The notes under the pieces were generated by a model, which was not told the DNA's origin, did no database searches, and saw nothing but the letters and a program-made list of their open reading frames with translations. 64,000 bases of DNA from a bacterium (GTDB lineage Bacteria; Actinomycetota; Acidimicrobiia; Spongiisociales; Spongiisociaceae). The stretch covers positions 62,001-126,000 of the forward strand of contig JAPPGU010000036.1 of assembly GCA_028821265.1 (NCBI GenBank). Direction: 5' to 3'. The translations under genes were made by a program, and so were the position numbers. Below are positions 1-11,311 of the stretch, piece by piece (the first letter of the stretch is position 1; each line of letters starts with the position of its first letter).

Positions 1-183
1 GAAGGGATCTTCTATCTCATCGAACGGGTCCGTGAAGAGCTCGACTACAACAATGCCAAGGGCCGGAGTGCCTTCCGGCTCGGCATGCACGACGGGCTCA
101 GGTTCGCCGAGGACGCTCTCGTGAATCTGCTGAACCGCCACGGGCACGAAGCTGAGGTTCGCGGGACCCCGATGGACACGTAG
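1..183 (+). CDS. C-terminal end of an unidentified protein (5' truncated by window edge)
   Basis: An open frame runs from the first base to a TAG at 181-183 and gives 60 residues. The tail is rich in charged residues and contains [10 protein letters not shown] and [11 protein letters not shown], which look like amphipathic helices. I do not recognise the family. Only five bases separate its stop from the ATP-binding protein that follows, and the codon usage matches the neighbours, so it is probably the first visible gene of the same operon. No function is proposed. Confidence 0.6.
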   Translation, partial: EGIFYLIERVREELDYNNAKGRSAFRLGMHDGLRFAEDALVNLLNRHGHEAEVRGTPMDT

Positions 184-188
184 CGGAG

Positions 189-956
189 ATGAGCCAGACC
201 GGGGACGCCCAGCCGGTCGTCCGGTTGCGCAACATCCACAAGTCGTTCGATTCCAACCATGTCCTGAGGGGCATCGACCTGACGGTGGGACAGGGCCAGC
301 ACGTGGTCGTCTTCGGGCCCTCCGGATCCGGCAAGTCAACGCTGCTCAGAACCACCAACCTCCTCGAGACCCCGGATTCCGGTTCGGTCTGGTTCGACGG
401 CAAGGAGTACGGCCCCGGCATCGAAGGTGAGGGTCTTCCCCGCGGCAAAGCCCGGCTCCTCCGCCAGGAGATCGGCATGGTGTTCCAGCAGTTCAACCTG
501 TTCCCCCACATCACCGCGCTCGACAACGTGGCCCTGGCCCTCCGGCGGGTGCGGGGGATGAAGCGCGACAAGGCCGAGCACAAGGCCGCCACCTACCTCG
601 ACCGGGTGGGCCTGCTCGACAAGCTGGGCGCCTTCCCGTCACAGCTGTCGGGCGGCCAGCAGCAGCGGGTGGCGATCGCCCGCTCCCTGGTCATGGAACC
701 CAAGGTGATGCTGTTCGACGAACCCACCTCGGCTCTCGACCCCGAGTTGGTAGGCGAGGTGCTGGCCGTCATGCGTGACTTGGCGGAGTCGGGCATGACG
801 ATGGTGGTGGTAACCCATGAGATGGGATTCGCCCGGGAAGCCGGGGATCTCAACATATTCATGGATGATGGCCTGGTGGTGGAGTCGGGGGGCAAGGAGC
901 TCTACAGCGACGCCAGGGAGCCGCGCACCAGAGCCTTCTTCGAGGCAATCCTCTGA
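189..956 (+). CDS. Polar amino-acid ABC transporter, ATP-binding protein (GlnQ/HisP type)
   Basis: This 255-residue protein is the cytoplasmic ATPase that powers import of a polar amino acid. Walker A is GPSGSGKST (residues 43-51), the Q-loop follows near Q100, the signature is LSGGQQQR (153-160), Walker B is MLFDEP (about 174-179), and the H-loop lies in VVTHEMGF. The length is normal for the PAAT family. The stop overlaps the start of the permease (TGATG), and a solute-binding lipoprotein follows, so the three form one uptake system. The substrate (glutamine, glutamate, arginine or similar) cannot be read from the ATPase. There is little sequence for a classical ribosome site before the ATG, which fits translational coupling to the gene ending at 183. 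Confidence 0.95.
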   Translation: MSQTGDAQPVVRLRNIHKSFDSNHVLRGIDLTVGQGQHVVVFGPSGSGKSTLLRTTNLLETPDSGSVWFDGKEYGPGIEGEGLPRGKARLLRQEIGMVFQQFNLFPHITALDNVALALRRVRGMKRDKAEHKAATYLDRVGLLDKLGAFPSQLSGGQQQRVAIARSLVMEPKVMLFDEPTSALDPELVGEVLAVMRDLAESGMTMVVVTHEMGFAREAGDLNIFMDDGLVVESGGKELYSDAREPRTRAFFEAIL

Positions 957-1768
957 TGTTCGACTTTGGTGTGTGGATACTCGCGCAGGCGCGTTTCAGG
1001 CCCGAGTTCATCTGGGATAACCGGGACGCCTTCCTCGGCGGAGTGAGGCTCACCGTATTCATCGCCATCGTCGCTTTCGCGCTGGCGACCGTACTCGGCC
1101 TGGGGGTTGCTCTCCTGCGCATGTCGAAGAATCGGCTTCTCGCCCCGATCGTGGCCGCCTACATCAACATCTTCCGGGCTATCCCCCTGCTGGTGTTCGT
1201 AGTCTTCGTGTACTACGGGATAGCGATCCAGTTTGACGTCAAGATCTCAGCCATCCAGGCCGGGATCCTGGTTCTCACCCTTCAATACTCCGCCTGGCTG
1301 GGCGAGATCTTCCGCGGCGGCATCCAGGCGGTCTCCGACGGGCAGACCCAAGCGGCCCTGTCGGTGGGTATGAGCCGTCCCCAGACCTTCTTCCGGGTGG
1401 TGCTGCCGCAGGCCATCCGCATCGTCATCCCGCCCACGGGCAACATGTTCATCGGCATGATCAAGGACTCGTCTCTGGTCTTCATAATCGGTGTACCCGA
1501 GCTCTTCCGCGTGAGCAGCGTGATGGCCAACAGGACATTCCGCTACTTCGAGGTGTATCTCGGCGCGGTTATCTTCTACCTCATACTCACCACCGCGGCG
1601 TATTTCGGAGTCAAGTACCTCGAGAAGCGGTTTGCCCTGGTGGACGTCCTCACCACCAGAGTGAGGTCACCCTTCGCCCGACGCAGGGGGGTACGTCTGA
1701 GGATGATCCAGGATGCTGTCGCATCTGAACGTGAGTCCAAATCGTCCGGGACGGCTACAGCAATGTAG
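956..1768 (+). CDS. Polar amino-acid ABC transporter, permease (HisM/GlnP type)
   Basis: This 270-residue inner-membrane permease has about five hydrophobic helices (near residues 30-55, 62-90, 97-115, 165-185 and 200-222). The EAA-type loop that contacts the ATPase is at about 130-155 (TQAALSVGMSRPQTF followed by VVLPQA). The ATG overlaps the ATPase stop. Only one permease gene is visible, so the channel is probably a homodimer, or the partner lies upstream of the window. The last 35 residues are polar, basic and cytoplasmic, longer than in most relatives. Confidence 0.93.
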   Translation: MFDFGVWILAQARFRPEFIWDNRDAFLGGVRLTVFIAIVAFALATVLGLGVALLRMSKNRLLAPIVAAYINIFRAIPLLVFVVFVYYGIAIQFDVKISAIQAGILVLTLQYSAWLGEIFRGGIQAVSDGQTQAALSVGMSRPQTFFRVVLPQAIRIVIPPTGNMFIGMIKDSSLVFIIGVPELFRVSSVMANRTFRYFEVYLGAVIFYLILTTAAYFGVKYLEKRFALVDVLTTRVRSPFARRRGVRLRMIQDAVASERESKSSGTATAM

Positions 1769-1892
1769 GATGGCTCGTTCGACTCACAACTCGGACATCA
1801 CCACTCGCAGATGGATGGATGATCGTGGCTTGTCTCACGGTTAGCCGGTCACTCGCATGGAAGCACATGGAATCCCAGGAAGGAGACACCGT

Positions 1893-2741
1893 ATGAAAGG
1901 CCGCATCAAGTGGCTAGTCCCGGTACTCGCGCTAGTAATGCTCGCGGGCGCCTGCGCGAGCGAGGACGAGGGCGGCGATGGCGGACCGACGGCTGCGGCG
2001 CAGGCCGCGGTGGAAGGCAACCTCCTCGACCAGATCAAGGACCGTGGGACCCTCCACGTCGGTATGGTCCTCCAGTTCCCGCCGCAGATGTACATCGATG
2101 ACGCAGGGAACCCCGCCGGGTACGACGTGGACCTGATGAACATGCTCGCCGAGGATCTCGGAGTGACGCTCGAGATTTCCAACCTCGAGTTCGACGCGAT
2201 GATCCCAGGCCTGATCGCCAACCAGTTCGACATGGTTTCGGTCGGTCTCGTCGGTCGTCCGGCTCGTCTCGAGCAGCTCTGGTTCACCTGCCCGTACGTT
2301 CCTTACCGCCAGGTGGTCGTGGTGAACAACGACTCGGGAATCAACGACATCAGCGAGTTGAACAGCAGCGGCGTGACAATGACCGCCCTGATCGGTTCCA
2401 CCGCGGCCAGCCTCACCGAGACCCGGTTCCCGAATGCGGAACTCGTGGAGCTCGATCAGGCGCCCGCGTTGCTCGAAGTCGCCTCTGGCAGGGCTGACGC
2501 CATCGTCATCGAGGAGTACCTCGCCCTCCCGTTCGTAGCGGAAAACCCGAGCACCAGCGTGCTGAACCCCAACGCGCCGTTCGTCGCCGAGGAATACGGG
2601 GCATGGGCCCTCCCCCGCGGTGAGGTCGTGTGGCTCGAATACCTGAACGGCTGGCTGGCCTACTACATCTCGAGAGGCACGCTCGACGAGGTCTACGAGC
2701 GGCACATCGGTCCGACCGAAGGTCTCCCCGCCTGTAACTAG
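1893..2741 (+). CDS. Amino-acid ABC transporter solute-binding lipoprotein (SBP family 3)
   Basis: This lipid-anchored extracytoplasmic receptor supplies the neighbouring ABC importer. The N-terminus has a basic start, a hydrophobic core and a lipobox ending at C21 (MLAGAC). An acidic Gly-rich linker follows, then the bilobed family 3 fold, with D-x-A-G-N-P-A-G-Y-D-V-D-L near residues 68-82. I chose ATG 1893 because the strong site AGGAAGGAG lies just upstream and the signal peptide begins there; an in-frame ATG at 1857 would put 12 odd residues ahead of the signal. The length of 282 residues is normal. A perfect hairpin terminator follows at 2794. Confidence 0.93.
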   Translation: MKGRIKWLVPVLALVMLAGACASEDEGGDGGPTAAAQAAVEGNLLDQIKDRGTLHVGMVLQFPPQMYIDDAGNPAGYDVDLMNMLAEDLGVTLEISNLEFDAMIPGLIANQFDMVSVGLVGRPARLEQLWFTCPYVPYRQVVVVNNDSGINDISELNSSGVTMTALIGSTAASLTETRFPNAELVELDQAPALLEVASGRADAIVIEEYLALPFVAENPSTSVLNPNAPFVAEEYGAWALPRGEVVWLEYLNGWLAYYISRGTLDEVYERHIGPTEGLPACN

Positions 2742-2793
2742 ACGGACTCGGGGTCCGGTCGCGGCATGCGACCTGACCCATCGACTGAGAGAT

Positions 2794-2825
2794 CCGGCGC
2801 CCGCCGATGCGGGCGCCGGTTTCTC
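2794..2825 (+). terminator. Rho-independent terminator of the amino-acid transporter operon
   Basis: A perfect 11-bp stem (CCGGCGCCCGC / GCGGGCGCCGG) closes a CGAT loop and is followed by TTTCTC. It lies 53 bases after the binding-protein stop and just before the ribosome site of the next gene, so it should end the 189-2741 transcript. Confidence 0.8.
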
Positions 2826-2848
2826 GCGCCAAACCGGAGGCCGCGACC

Positions 2849-3346
2849 ATGCCCGATCATCCCGACAACCTCGAACCGCTCAGCGATCTGATCGAGTACT
2901 TCGACCACGTTGCCATCGGGGTCCGTGACGCGGCCGCGGCGGCCGAGTCGCTGGAGTTGCTCGGCGGCGCCTTCCTCACGGGGGCAGACAACCAGCGGCG
3001 GGGATTCCGGTGGATCCAGTACCGGCTGCCGGGCGGCACGAAGATCGAGGTATTGGCGCCCGTGACCGATGACTGCTTCCTATGGCGCTTCCTGCGATCG
3101 CGAGGGGAGGGGATGCACCATCTCACCTTCAAGGTGTCTTCGGTGGCCGAGGCAGCCAGGAGAGCGGAGGAAGCCGGGATGGACGTGGTCGGCTTGCATA
3201 CCAATCCGGGCGGCTGGAGCGAGTGCTTCATCCATCCATCGAGCGCCCACGGCACCCTCATCCAACTGGCCGACTGGCCCGACGGCCATTACCCCCAGGC
3301 TTCCCTGGAGCAAGTGCTGGCCGGAGAGGTCTTCGATTACGACTGA
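2849..3346 (+). CDS. VOC-superfamily protein (glyoxalase / methylmalonyl-CoA epimerase-like)
   Basis: This 165-residue protein has the vicinal-oxygen-chelate fold. The opening strand DHVAIGVRD (residues 19-27) carries the first metal His; I-E-V-L-A-P near 66-71 and M-H-H-L-T-F near 89-94 supply the central acidic residue and second His. The spacing resembles methylmalonyl-CoA epimerase and glyoxalase-I-like dioxygenases, but no mutase or carboxylase lies nearby, so the substrate is unknown. Start 2849 is preferred over an in-frame ATG at 2807, because 2807 lies inside the terminator hairpin and a CGGAGG site precedes 2849. It converges on the sodC gene. Confidence 0.75.
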   Translation: MPDHPDNLEPLSDLIEYFDHVAIGVRDAAAAAESLELLGGAFLTGADNQRRGFRWIQYRLPGGTKIEVLAPVTDDCFLWRFLRSRGEGMHHLTFKVSSVAEAARRAEEAGMDVVGLHTNPGGWSECFIHPSSAHGTLIQLADWPDGHYPQASLEQVLAGEVFDYD

Positions 3347-3370
3347 CCGCCCGGCGTCGGGGCCGGCGGA

Positions 3371-3907
3371 CTATGCGCGCCGGATGACGCCGCAGGCGAC
3401 GCGGTCGCCCGCGCCAGGGTCGGGGCCGTAGCTGTCGGGTTTGGCGTGGATGATGATGGCGGAACCGTCCGCATCGAAGATCGACGTGTCGGCATCGGCC
3501 GCAAGTGTGATCTTGTTCGTGAAGACGTCGGCCCGGGCAACTCCATCCGCACCCGCGTAGAGGTTCGGCAGGTCTCCGGCGTGGGACCCGTCCTCGTGCT
3601 GGAAGCCATGACCTTCCCCGCCAGGGGCAAAGTGCCCGCCCGCCGCGGAAAAATCGGGCGTGCAAGCGCCCACATCATGGATGTGGAATCCGTGCGCTCC
3701 GGGGGAAAGCCCCGTCACGTCAGCCGAGATCAGGACACCGTTGGGTCCTTCCGCGAGGACGACAGTGCCTAGTGCGGCTCCGTCGGTACCCGACATCGAA
3801 GCAGCTGCCTGCTGTCCCACCGCGGAGGGCGTCTCTCCCTGGCATGCCGCCATCCCCACGAGAGCGAGCAGTCCCAGAACGGCAACGATGAGCCGGCGCA
3901 TCTTCAT
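3371..3907 (-). CDS. sodC: Copper-zinc superoxide dismutase, lipoprotein
   Basis: This enzyme dismutates superoxide outside the cytoplasmic membrane. Residues 1-22 form a signal with a lipobox-like end (GMAAC, C22), so the protein is probably lipid-anchored. Copper ligands fit H75, H77, H92 and H154 (GFHIHDVG, GGHFAP, IIIHA). Zinc ligands fit H92, the following histidines near 100-109, and D112. C82 and C172 (RVACGV) suit the conserved disulfide. The 178-residue length is typical. AAAGGGGAA precedes the start. It lies downstream of the CO dehydrogenase cluster on the same strand, separated by 80 bases that hold two small hairpins, so it may be transcribed separately. Confidence 0.93.
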   Translation of the reverse strand: MKMRRLIVAVLGLLALVGMAACQGETPSAVGQQAAASMSGTDGAALGTVVLAEGPNGVLISADVTGLSPGAHGFHIHDVGACTPDFSAAGGHFAPGGEGHGFQHEDGSHAGDLPNLYAGADGVARADVFTNKITLAADADTSIFDADGSAIIIHAKPDSYGPDPGAGDRVACGVIRRA

Positions 3908-3987
3908 CGAGTTCCCCTTTCCCGATTCCTACCGGTTTGTTGTAGCCCGGCCTTGGGCTACCCCCTCCGAAGGAGGATATATCGGGG

Positions 3988-4881
3988 CTAACGCTTACCG
4001 GGATAGGCGGAGGGATCCGACTCGAAGGCGCGGCGGCAGCCGGCGGCGCAGAAGTAGACGTCTTCTCCGGCATGGTGGCTGACGAATCCGGCCCTCGCCA
4101 CGTCCACCAGCATCCCGCACACCGGATCGACCGCCTGAGGCGGTATCACCACCTCCACCACCTGGGCGCCGGCCCCTGCCGCCTTGAAGGCGACCAGCTC
4201 GGCCATGATCGACACAGCCATCTCCTCGTGGGTGGTCGACCCCAGGTCGACACCGGCCGGAGCGTGCACTCTTGCTAAGGCATCCGCTCCCACTCCCCGC
4301 TCCCGGAGCCAGGCGAGCACCGACGAGGCCCTCTTCTCGGAGGCCACCAGGCCCACGTAGGCGGCAGGCGTGGCGAGGGCGGCTTCCAGGGCCGGCTCGT
4401 CGAAGTGTCCCTGGGTGGCGACCACGACGTAGGATCGCTCGCCTGCCCGGCCGATGTCCCCGACGTCGGTGACGGCCTCGGCCCGCCACCCGACCACCTC
4501 GGCTATCCGCCGTAGGGTCCCCGTCATCGGGGAGGAGCCGACGACGACCAGGTGAGGAGAGGGGAGGACCGGTTCCACGAACACCTCCATCGCTCCTTCG
4601 CTGTCACAGGCCATAGCCACGTCCGTCACGCCGGGCCGCCGGTCGGCCTCCCCCAGCATCAGCACCCGCGCCTCGCCATCCCGAAGCGCCTCCAAGGCAT
4701 GGCGAACCACGGTCGGGGCTGCGCAGGCGCCTCCCAGCCAGCCTTCCACCCGACCGTCCGGGTGGATTATCGCCTTGGAACCGCCCTTGCCGGACGACGG
4801 CCCGCGCGACCACGTGACGGTGGCCAGCGCGAACGCCCGACCCTCCTCGTAGAGCCGGGCCGCCTGCCGGAGGATGCTCAT
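3988..4881 (-). CDS. XdhC/CoxF-family molybdoenzyme maturation protein with C-terminal YHS domain
   Basis: This 297-residue protein probably matures the CO dehydrogenase encoded directly upstream. Residues 1-100 are the XdhC/CoxI N-domain, with the Gly/Ser-rich S-S-G-K-G-G-S-K and G-G-A-C-A-A-P (C53). Residues 110-235 form the Rossmann-like XdhC C-domain, beginning HLVVVGSSPMTG. Residues 251-293 are a YHS domain: DPVCGM (C255) and YFCAAGC (C278, C282), as in copper ATPases. Known of the family: XdhC-type proteins insert or protect the molybdenum cofactor, and CoxF takes part in building the Mo-S-Cu centre. My inference is that YHS handles copper. ATG 4881 lies 13 bases after coxL behind a CAGGA site. 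Confidence 0.85.
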   Translation of the reverse strand: MSILRQAARLYEEGRAFALATVTWSRGPSSGKGGSKAIIHPDGRVEGWLGGACAAPTVVRHALEALRDGEARVLMLGEADRRPGVTDVAMACDSEGAMEVFVEPVLPSPHLVVVGSSPMTGTLRRIAEVVGWRAEAVTDVGDIGRAGERSYVVVATQGHFDEPALEAALATPAAYVGLVASEKRASSVLAWLRERGVGADALARVHAPAGVDLGSTTHEEMAVSIMAELVAFKAAGAGAQVVEVVIPPQAVDPVCGMLVDVARAGFVSHHAGEDVYFCAAGCRRAFESDPSAYPGKR

Positions 4882-4894
4882 CGCATCCTGAGGT

Positions 4895-7267
<2,373 letters not shown>

Positions 7268-7268
7268 T

Positions 7269-7730
7269 TCAGCTCCCCTCTCCGCCCGCGGCCTGGATGG
7301 CAGTCACGATGTTCATGTAGCCGGTACAGCGGCAGATGTTGCCCGATATGGCCCAGCGGACCTCCTCGTCGGTCGGATCCGGATTCCCTTCGAGCAGGGC
7401 ACTGCCCACCAGCATCATCCCCGGTGTGCAGAAGCCGCACTGCAGGCCGTGGTGCTCCTTGAAGGCCGCCTGGACCGGATGGAGTTCGCCACCCTCGGCC
7501 AGACCCTCCACTGTCTTCACCTCGCTGCCGTCAGCCTGGACCGCCAGCACCGTGCAGGACTTGACCGGCCGGCCGTCCAGGAGGACGGTGCAAGCACCGC
7601 AGGAGGAGGTGTCGCAGCCGATGTGGGTCCCGGTGAGGCCCGCATCCGAGCGGATGAAGTCGACCAGCAGGCGTCTGGGCTCTACGTCCCGGGTCTCGCT
7701 GGCACCGTTTATGTTGACGGTGATCTGCAT
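7269..7730 (-). CDS. coxS: Aerobic carbon monoxide dehydrogenase, small iron-sulfur subunit
   Basis: This 153-residue subunit carries two [2Fe-2S] clusters linking the Mo site to the flavin subunit. The plant-type cluster uses C39, C44, C47 and C59 (GCDTSSCGAC). The C-terminal four-helix cluster uses C98, C101, C133 and C135 (CGFC and CRC). All eight cysteines are present and the length is normal. The ATG overlaps the coxM stop by one base (TGATG), and coxL starts one base after its stop, so the three subunits should be co-translated at matched levels. Confidence 0.96.
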   Translation of the reverse strand: MQITVNINGASETRDVEPRRLLVDFIRSDAGLTGTHIGCDTSSCGACTVLLDGRPVKSCTVLAVQADGSEVKTVEGLAEGGELHPVQAAFKEHHGLQCGFCTPGMMLVGSALLEGNPDPTDEEVRWAISGNICRCTGYMNIVTAIQAAGGEGS

Positions 7731-8605
7731 CAGCCCTCCCCTCTCGCCAGGGCCAGCGCTTGGGCGAACCCGCGCCTGGTGTACTCCGCTACCACGGCCC
7801 TCTTGTACTCGGCCGGACCCCGAACGTTGTCATCGGGATCGCAGGCGCGGGCCGCGATGGCCGCCGCCTCGGCGAACAGTTCCGGTCCGGGGGCCTGCCC
7901 GGCCATCATCTCCTCCGCCTCCGTGACCTTCAGATTGTGGCCGTAAACGGCGGTCAGGCCGAGGCCCGCCTGCGCAACGTTCCCCGAACCGTCGAGCACG
8001 AGATGGGTGGCCACTCCGACGGTGGCGTAGTCGCCGACCTTGCGCTCCAACTTGAGGTACGCGCCCCCGGCCGGCCCCTGGTACGCCGGGATCCGCACTT
8101 CCGTGACCATCTCTCCGGGATCGAGCGAGTTGGTGAAGAAGTCGACCACGAAGTCCGTGATTGGAATCACCCGCTCGCCCGACGATGAGCGGGCCACCAC
8201 CGAGGCGCCTACCGCCAGCATCACCGAGTTCCAGTCGCCCTCGGGGTCGCAGTGGGCCACCGAGCCGCACAGGGTTCCCCGGTTCCGCACCAGCGGATCG
8301 GACACCCAAGGCGCCGCGGAGGCCACGGTGTGGTTGTGACGGCTCACCGTCTCCGAAGAGGCCACGTCGGCGTGACGGGCCAGAGCCCCCACCGCCAGAT
8401 GGCCGTTTGACTCGCTTATGTGTGCCAGCTCGTCGACGCGGTTGATGTCCACGAGGTGGCCCGGCGCCGCCAACCGGAGCTTCATCATGGGGATGAGGCT
8501 CTGACCTCCGGCGAGAACCCGGCCCTCGTCACCCAACTCAGCCAGGGTGGCCAGGGCCTCCTCGAGACTGCCGGGCGCCGAGTAGTCGAACGCGGATGGA
8601 TACAC
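7730..8605 (-). CDS. coxM: Aerobic carbon monoxide dehydrogenase, medium FAD subunit
   Basis: This 291-residue flavoprotein takes electrons from coxS and reduces quinone. FAD-binding motifs are AGGQSLIP (residues 32-39) and GTLCGSVAH (110-118), in the places expected for the PCMH-type FAD domain, followed by the CO-dehydrogenase flavoprotein C-domain. The start is GTG, not ATG, with AGGAGGTGAGG immediately upstream. It is the first gene of the cox operon. The preceding 103 bases to glpD hold no gene and could carry the operon promoter, although no convincing -10/-35 pair was seen. Confidence 0.95.
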   Translation of the reverse strand: MYPSAFDYSAPGSLEEALATLAELGDEGRVLAGGQSLIPMMKLRLAAPGHLVDINRVDELAHISESNGHLAVGALARHADVASSETVSRHNHTVASAAPWVSDPLVRNRGTLCGSVAHCDPEGDWNSVMLAVGASVVARSSSGERVIPITDFVVDFFTNSLDPGEMVTEVRIPAYQGPAGGAYLKLERKVGDYATVGVATHLVLDGSGNVAQAGLGLTAVYGHNLKVTEAEEMMAGQAPGPELFAEAAAIAARACDPDDNVRGPAEYKRAVVAEYTRRGFAQALALARGEG

Positions 8606-8708
8606 CGAACCTCACCTCCTGCGGTCGTTGGCCCCACACTATCGGGCCGAGCGCTCATCCCGCCGGTAATCGCCGGTTTCTTTCCGCGAAGCGAACCCGC
8701 GGGCACGG

Positions 8709-10337
8709 CTAACGGTCCCCCCGAAGATGGACTCGGAGGCCGAGGGCGGACAGCTCGTCCGCGTAGCCGGCCATCTCATTCGTTGCTCGGTGGGAGGGCC
8801 AGTCCAGCACCGACGACAGCGTCGAGGCCATCCGCTCCGCATGCGACCGGCCATGATCGGGGCTGCCCCAGGCGAGCCGGGTCCGGCGCAACGCGAAGTC
8901 ACCGATCGACGCCACCGATTCATGGAGAGCGGTGTAGGCGACCTCTGCCAACGAGACCCGAGCCGAGGTCATCAGGCTTCGCCAAGCCGGGCGCTGTTCC
9001 AGGATGCGAAGCACCACGCCGGCCTCGGTGCCGTAGCGCCCGATCAGATCGTCGGCGTAGTCCTCCGGTACCTGGATGCGTGCCAGGCCGGTCCGGAGCC
9101 GCTCCCGGAGGCCGGCATCCACGCCCGCGCCGACGAGCGGCTCGCCGGCGGTCCGGGATCGCCGGTCGATGCGCAGACGGGCGCAGGCACGATCAACCGC
9201 CTCCGCTCCGATCACGCGGGCCGAGCTCAGCTTGCCCCCGACCACGGCGAATACACCGGGCGCCCGCTCGACGATCCGGTGCTCCCGGGAGGCGGCGGAG
9301 ACGTGCCCGCGGTCCCCTGCCAGGGTGCGGAGGCCGGCGAAGGCCGCTAATGGAGAAGCGGAGTGGTCCAGGTAGCGGACCAAGTGCCGCTCCAGGTACT
9401 CGATATCGTCCTCGTCGGGGCGGACCCGGTCCGGATCGGCCTCGTACGGGGTGTCCGTGGTCCCGAGCAGTGCCAATCCTCGCCACGGAACCACGAACAG
9501 GAGGCGCCCGTCATCGGTCTCGGGGAGTACCAGGGCCTTCTTCTCGACGCCGAGGTCGCGAGCCCTGTAGACCAGGTGAACCCCCTTGGACAGGCGTCGG
9601 GACACGTCCGGAGATCGCCCGTCGAGCGGAGGAGGATCGAACGCCCACGTGGCCGAGATAACGGTCCTGGCCCGGATCAAAACCGGTCGGCCATCGCCGT
9701 CCGGGTCGTTGTCCGTCAACCCGACCCTGAGCTCGTCGCCGGCCAGGTCGATCGAGCGGGCAGCCATCCGGGAGATCGCCACGGCCCCGTGAAGCGCCAC
9801 CGCCGTCTTGAGGAACGCAACGGTCAGCCGGGAGTCATCGGTCAGGGCATCCCGGTAGGAGAACCCTTCCATCAGTGACTCGGAGCGCAGCTTGGGGAAG
9901 GACCTCTCCAGGTCCGCCTTCCGCAGCCTTCGATGCCTGTCGGGTCCCCGCCTCCCGCCCAGACGGTCGTACAGCGACAGTCCCGCTCTGAGGCTGAGGG
10001 AAGCCAGAGGTCCCGCCGTCAGCCAGCGCGGGAGATCCAGGACCCCCCGGCCACTGAAGAGAGGTATGACGAAATCCAGGTCGGAGTAGAGGTAGTCGGC
10101 CGTCCGGCGCCATACGTCCTGTTCGCGCAGGCCCTGGCGGATAAGCCCCAACCGCATGTGGGGTAGGTACCGGATACCCCCGTGCAACAACTTGGTGGAC
10201 CTGCTCGAGGTTGCGCCGGCGAAGTCGTCCTTCTCGACCAGCGCCACGGACAGGCCCCGGCTCGCCGCATCCCTGGCCACCGCGGCCCCGATCACTCCGC
10301 CGCCGATTACCACCATGTCGAACAGCCGGGCCTCCAT
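8709..10337 (-). CDS. glpD: FAD-dependent glycerol-3-phosphate dehydrogenase
   Basis: This 542-residue peripheral membrane flavoenzyme oxidises glycerol-3-phosphate to dihydroxyacetone phosphate and feeds the quinone pool. The N-terminal dinucleotide fold is VVIGGGVIGAAVARDAASRG (residues 9-28), followed by the GlpD signature region TSSRSTKLLHGGIRYL (43-58). The C-terminal DAO-associated helical domain covers about the last 130 residues. I chose ATG 10337 because the FAD motif begins eight residues later and TCGGAG lies upstream; the frame is open further back but unconserved-looking. The gene is divergent from the PIG-L gene and on the same strand as the cox operon, 103 bases upstream. Confidence 0.93.
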   Translation of the reverse strand: MEARLFDMVVIGGGVIGAAVARDAASRGLSVALVEKDDFAGATSSRSTKLLHGGIRYLPHMRLGLIRQGLREQDVWRRTADYLYSDLDFVIPLFSGRGVLDLPRWLTAGPLASLSLRAGLSLYDRLGGRRGPDRHRRLRKADLERSFPKLRSESLMEGFSYRDALTDDSRLTVAFLKTAVALHGAVAISRMAARSIDLAGDELRVGLTDNDPDGDGRPVLIRARTVISATWAFDPPPLDGRSPDVSRRLSKGVHLVYRARDLGVEKKALVLPETDDGRLLFVVPWRGLALLGTTDTPYEADPDRVRPDEDDIEYLERHLVRYLDHSASPLAAFAGLRTLAGDRGHVSAASREHRIVERAPGVFAVVGGKLSSARVIGAEAVDRACARLRIDRRSRTAGEPLVGAGVDAGLRERLRTGLARIQVPEDYADDLIGRYGTEAGVVLRILEQRPAWRSLMTSARVSLAEVAYTALHESVASIGDFALRRTRLAWGSPDHGRSHAERMASTLSSVLDWPSHRATNEMAGYADELSALGLRVHLRGDR

Positions 10338-10555
10338 CAGGGCTCCGAGGGAGCCGGCGCGCGTCCAGGTCCCGGTCAGGGCCTGGCCGGACCCGGCGGG
10401 GGTAAGGGACTGCGGGGGATGGGGGTTCCGCACCATCCGAGCGTACATCCGTCCGGGGCGTAGCTCGTCGCCGGCCGGAGGGCCCGGAACCGCTACGGCC
10501 GCAGGGCGACCACCATGGAGCCGGGCTCCCCCGGCACATGGCCTAGGCTCGGGCC

Positions 10556-11311
10556 ATGGTCGATTACCGCGTTCCCGAGCAGGGCATGACCTCCGACCTA
10601 CCGGTCCCGAGGCGAGCGCTGGCCATCGGCGCACATCCCGACGACGCCGAGTTCGGATCCGGCGGGACCCTGGCCAAGTGGGCCGCCGCAGGAACGGAGG
10701 CGACCATCCTGGTGCTGACCGACGGCTCCAAGGGATCGTGGGATCCCTCGCTCAGCCCGTCCGACCTGGTGCGGATGAGAATGAACGAGCAGACCCGCGC
10801 CGCCGAGGCTCTCGGCGTGGACAGCGTCCTCAACCTCTCCCACGTCGATGGCGAGTTGGAGTACACCATGGAGTTGCGCGCCGAGGTTTGCCTGTGGATC
10901 CGCAGGCTGCGGCCCGACGTGGTCCTCACCCACGATCCGTGGCGCCGCTACATGCTGCATCCCGACCACCGGGCGACCGGATGGGCGGCCATTGACGGGG
11001 TGGTGGCCGCCCGGGACCACCTCTTCTTCCCGGAACAACTGGCCGGTGGCCTGGCCCATCACCGTCCTGGGACCATGCTGTTGTGGGCGGCGGACGAGCC
11101 GGATCATCACGAGGACGTGACCGGTTTCGTGGAGCACAAGGTCGCCGCCCTGCTGTCGCACTCCAGCCAGGCCACCACCACGATGGACGGCGCCGGGCAC
11201 TCGGAGGAGGCAACCGAAGCGTTCCGTCTCGAGATCGACGACCGCGCCCGGACGGCCGGTGACGAGGCCGGCCTTTCCCGAGCCGAGGCGTTCAAACGGA
11301 TCACACCCTGA
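10556..11311 (+). CDS. PIG-L family deacetylase
   Basis: This 251-residue zinc hydrolase belongs to the LmbE/PIG-L family, which removes acetyl groups from N-acetyl sugars or their conjugates. Zinc-binding motifs are AHPDD (residues 26-30) and HPDH (135-138). The family includes MshB and Mca of mycothiol metabolism, but no other mycothiol gene is nearby, so the substrate is open. An in-frame ATG at 10586 (residue 11) has a slightly better ribosome site and could be the true start. Its stop overlaps the glycerate kinase start (TGATG), suggesting one transcript through the SDR gene. Confidence 0.88.
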   Translation: MVDYRVPEQGMTSDLPVPRRALAIGAHPDDAEFGSGGTLAKWAAAGTEATILVLTDGSKGSWDPSLSPSDLVRMRMNEQTRAAEALGVDSVLNLSHVDGELEYTMELRAEVCLWIRRLRPDVVLTHDPWRRYMLHPDHRATGWAAIDGVVAARDHLFFPEQLAGGLAHHRPGTMLLWAADEPDHHEDVTGFVEHKVAALLSHSSQATTTMDGAGHSEEATEAFRLEIDDRARTAGDEAGLSRAEAFKRITP

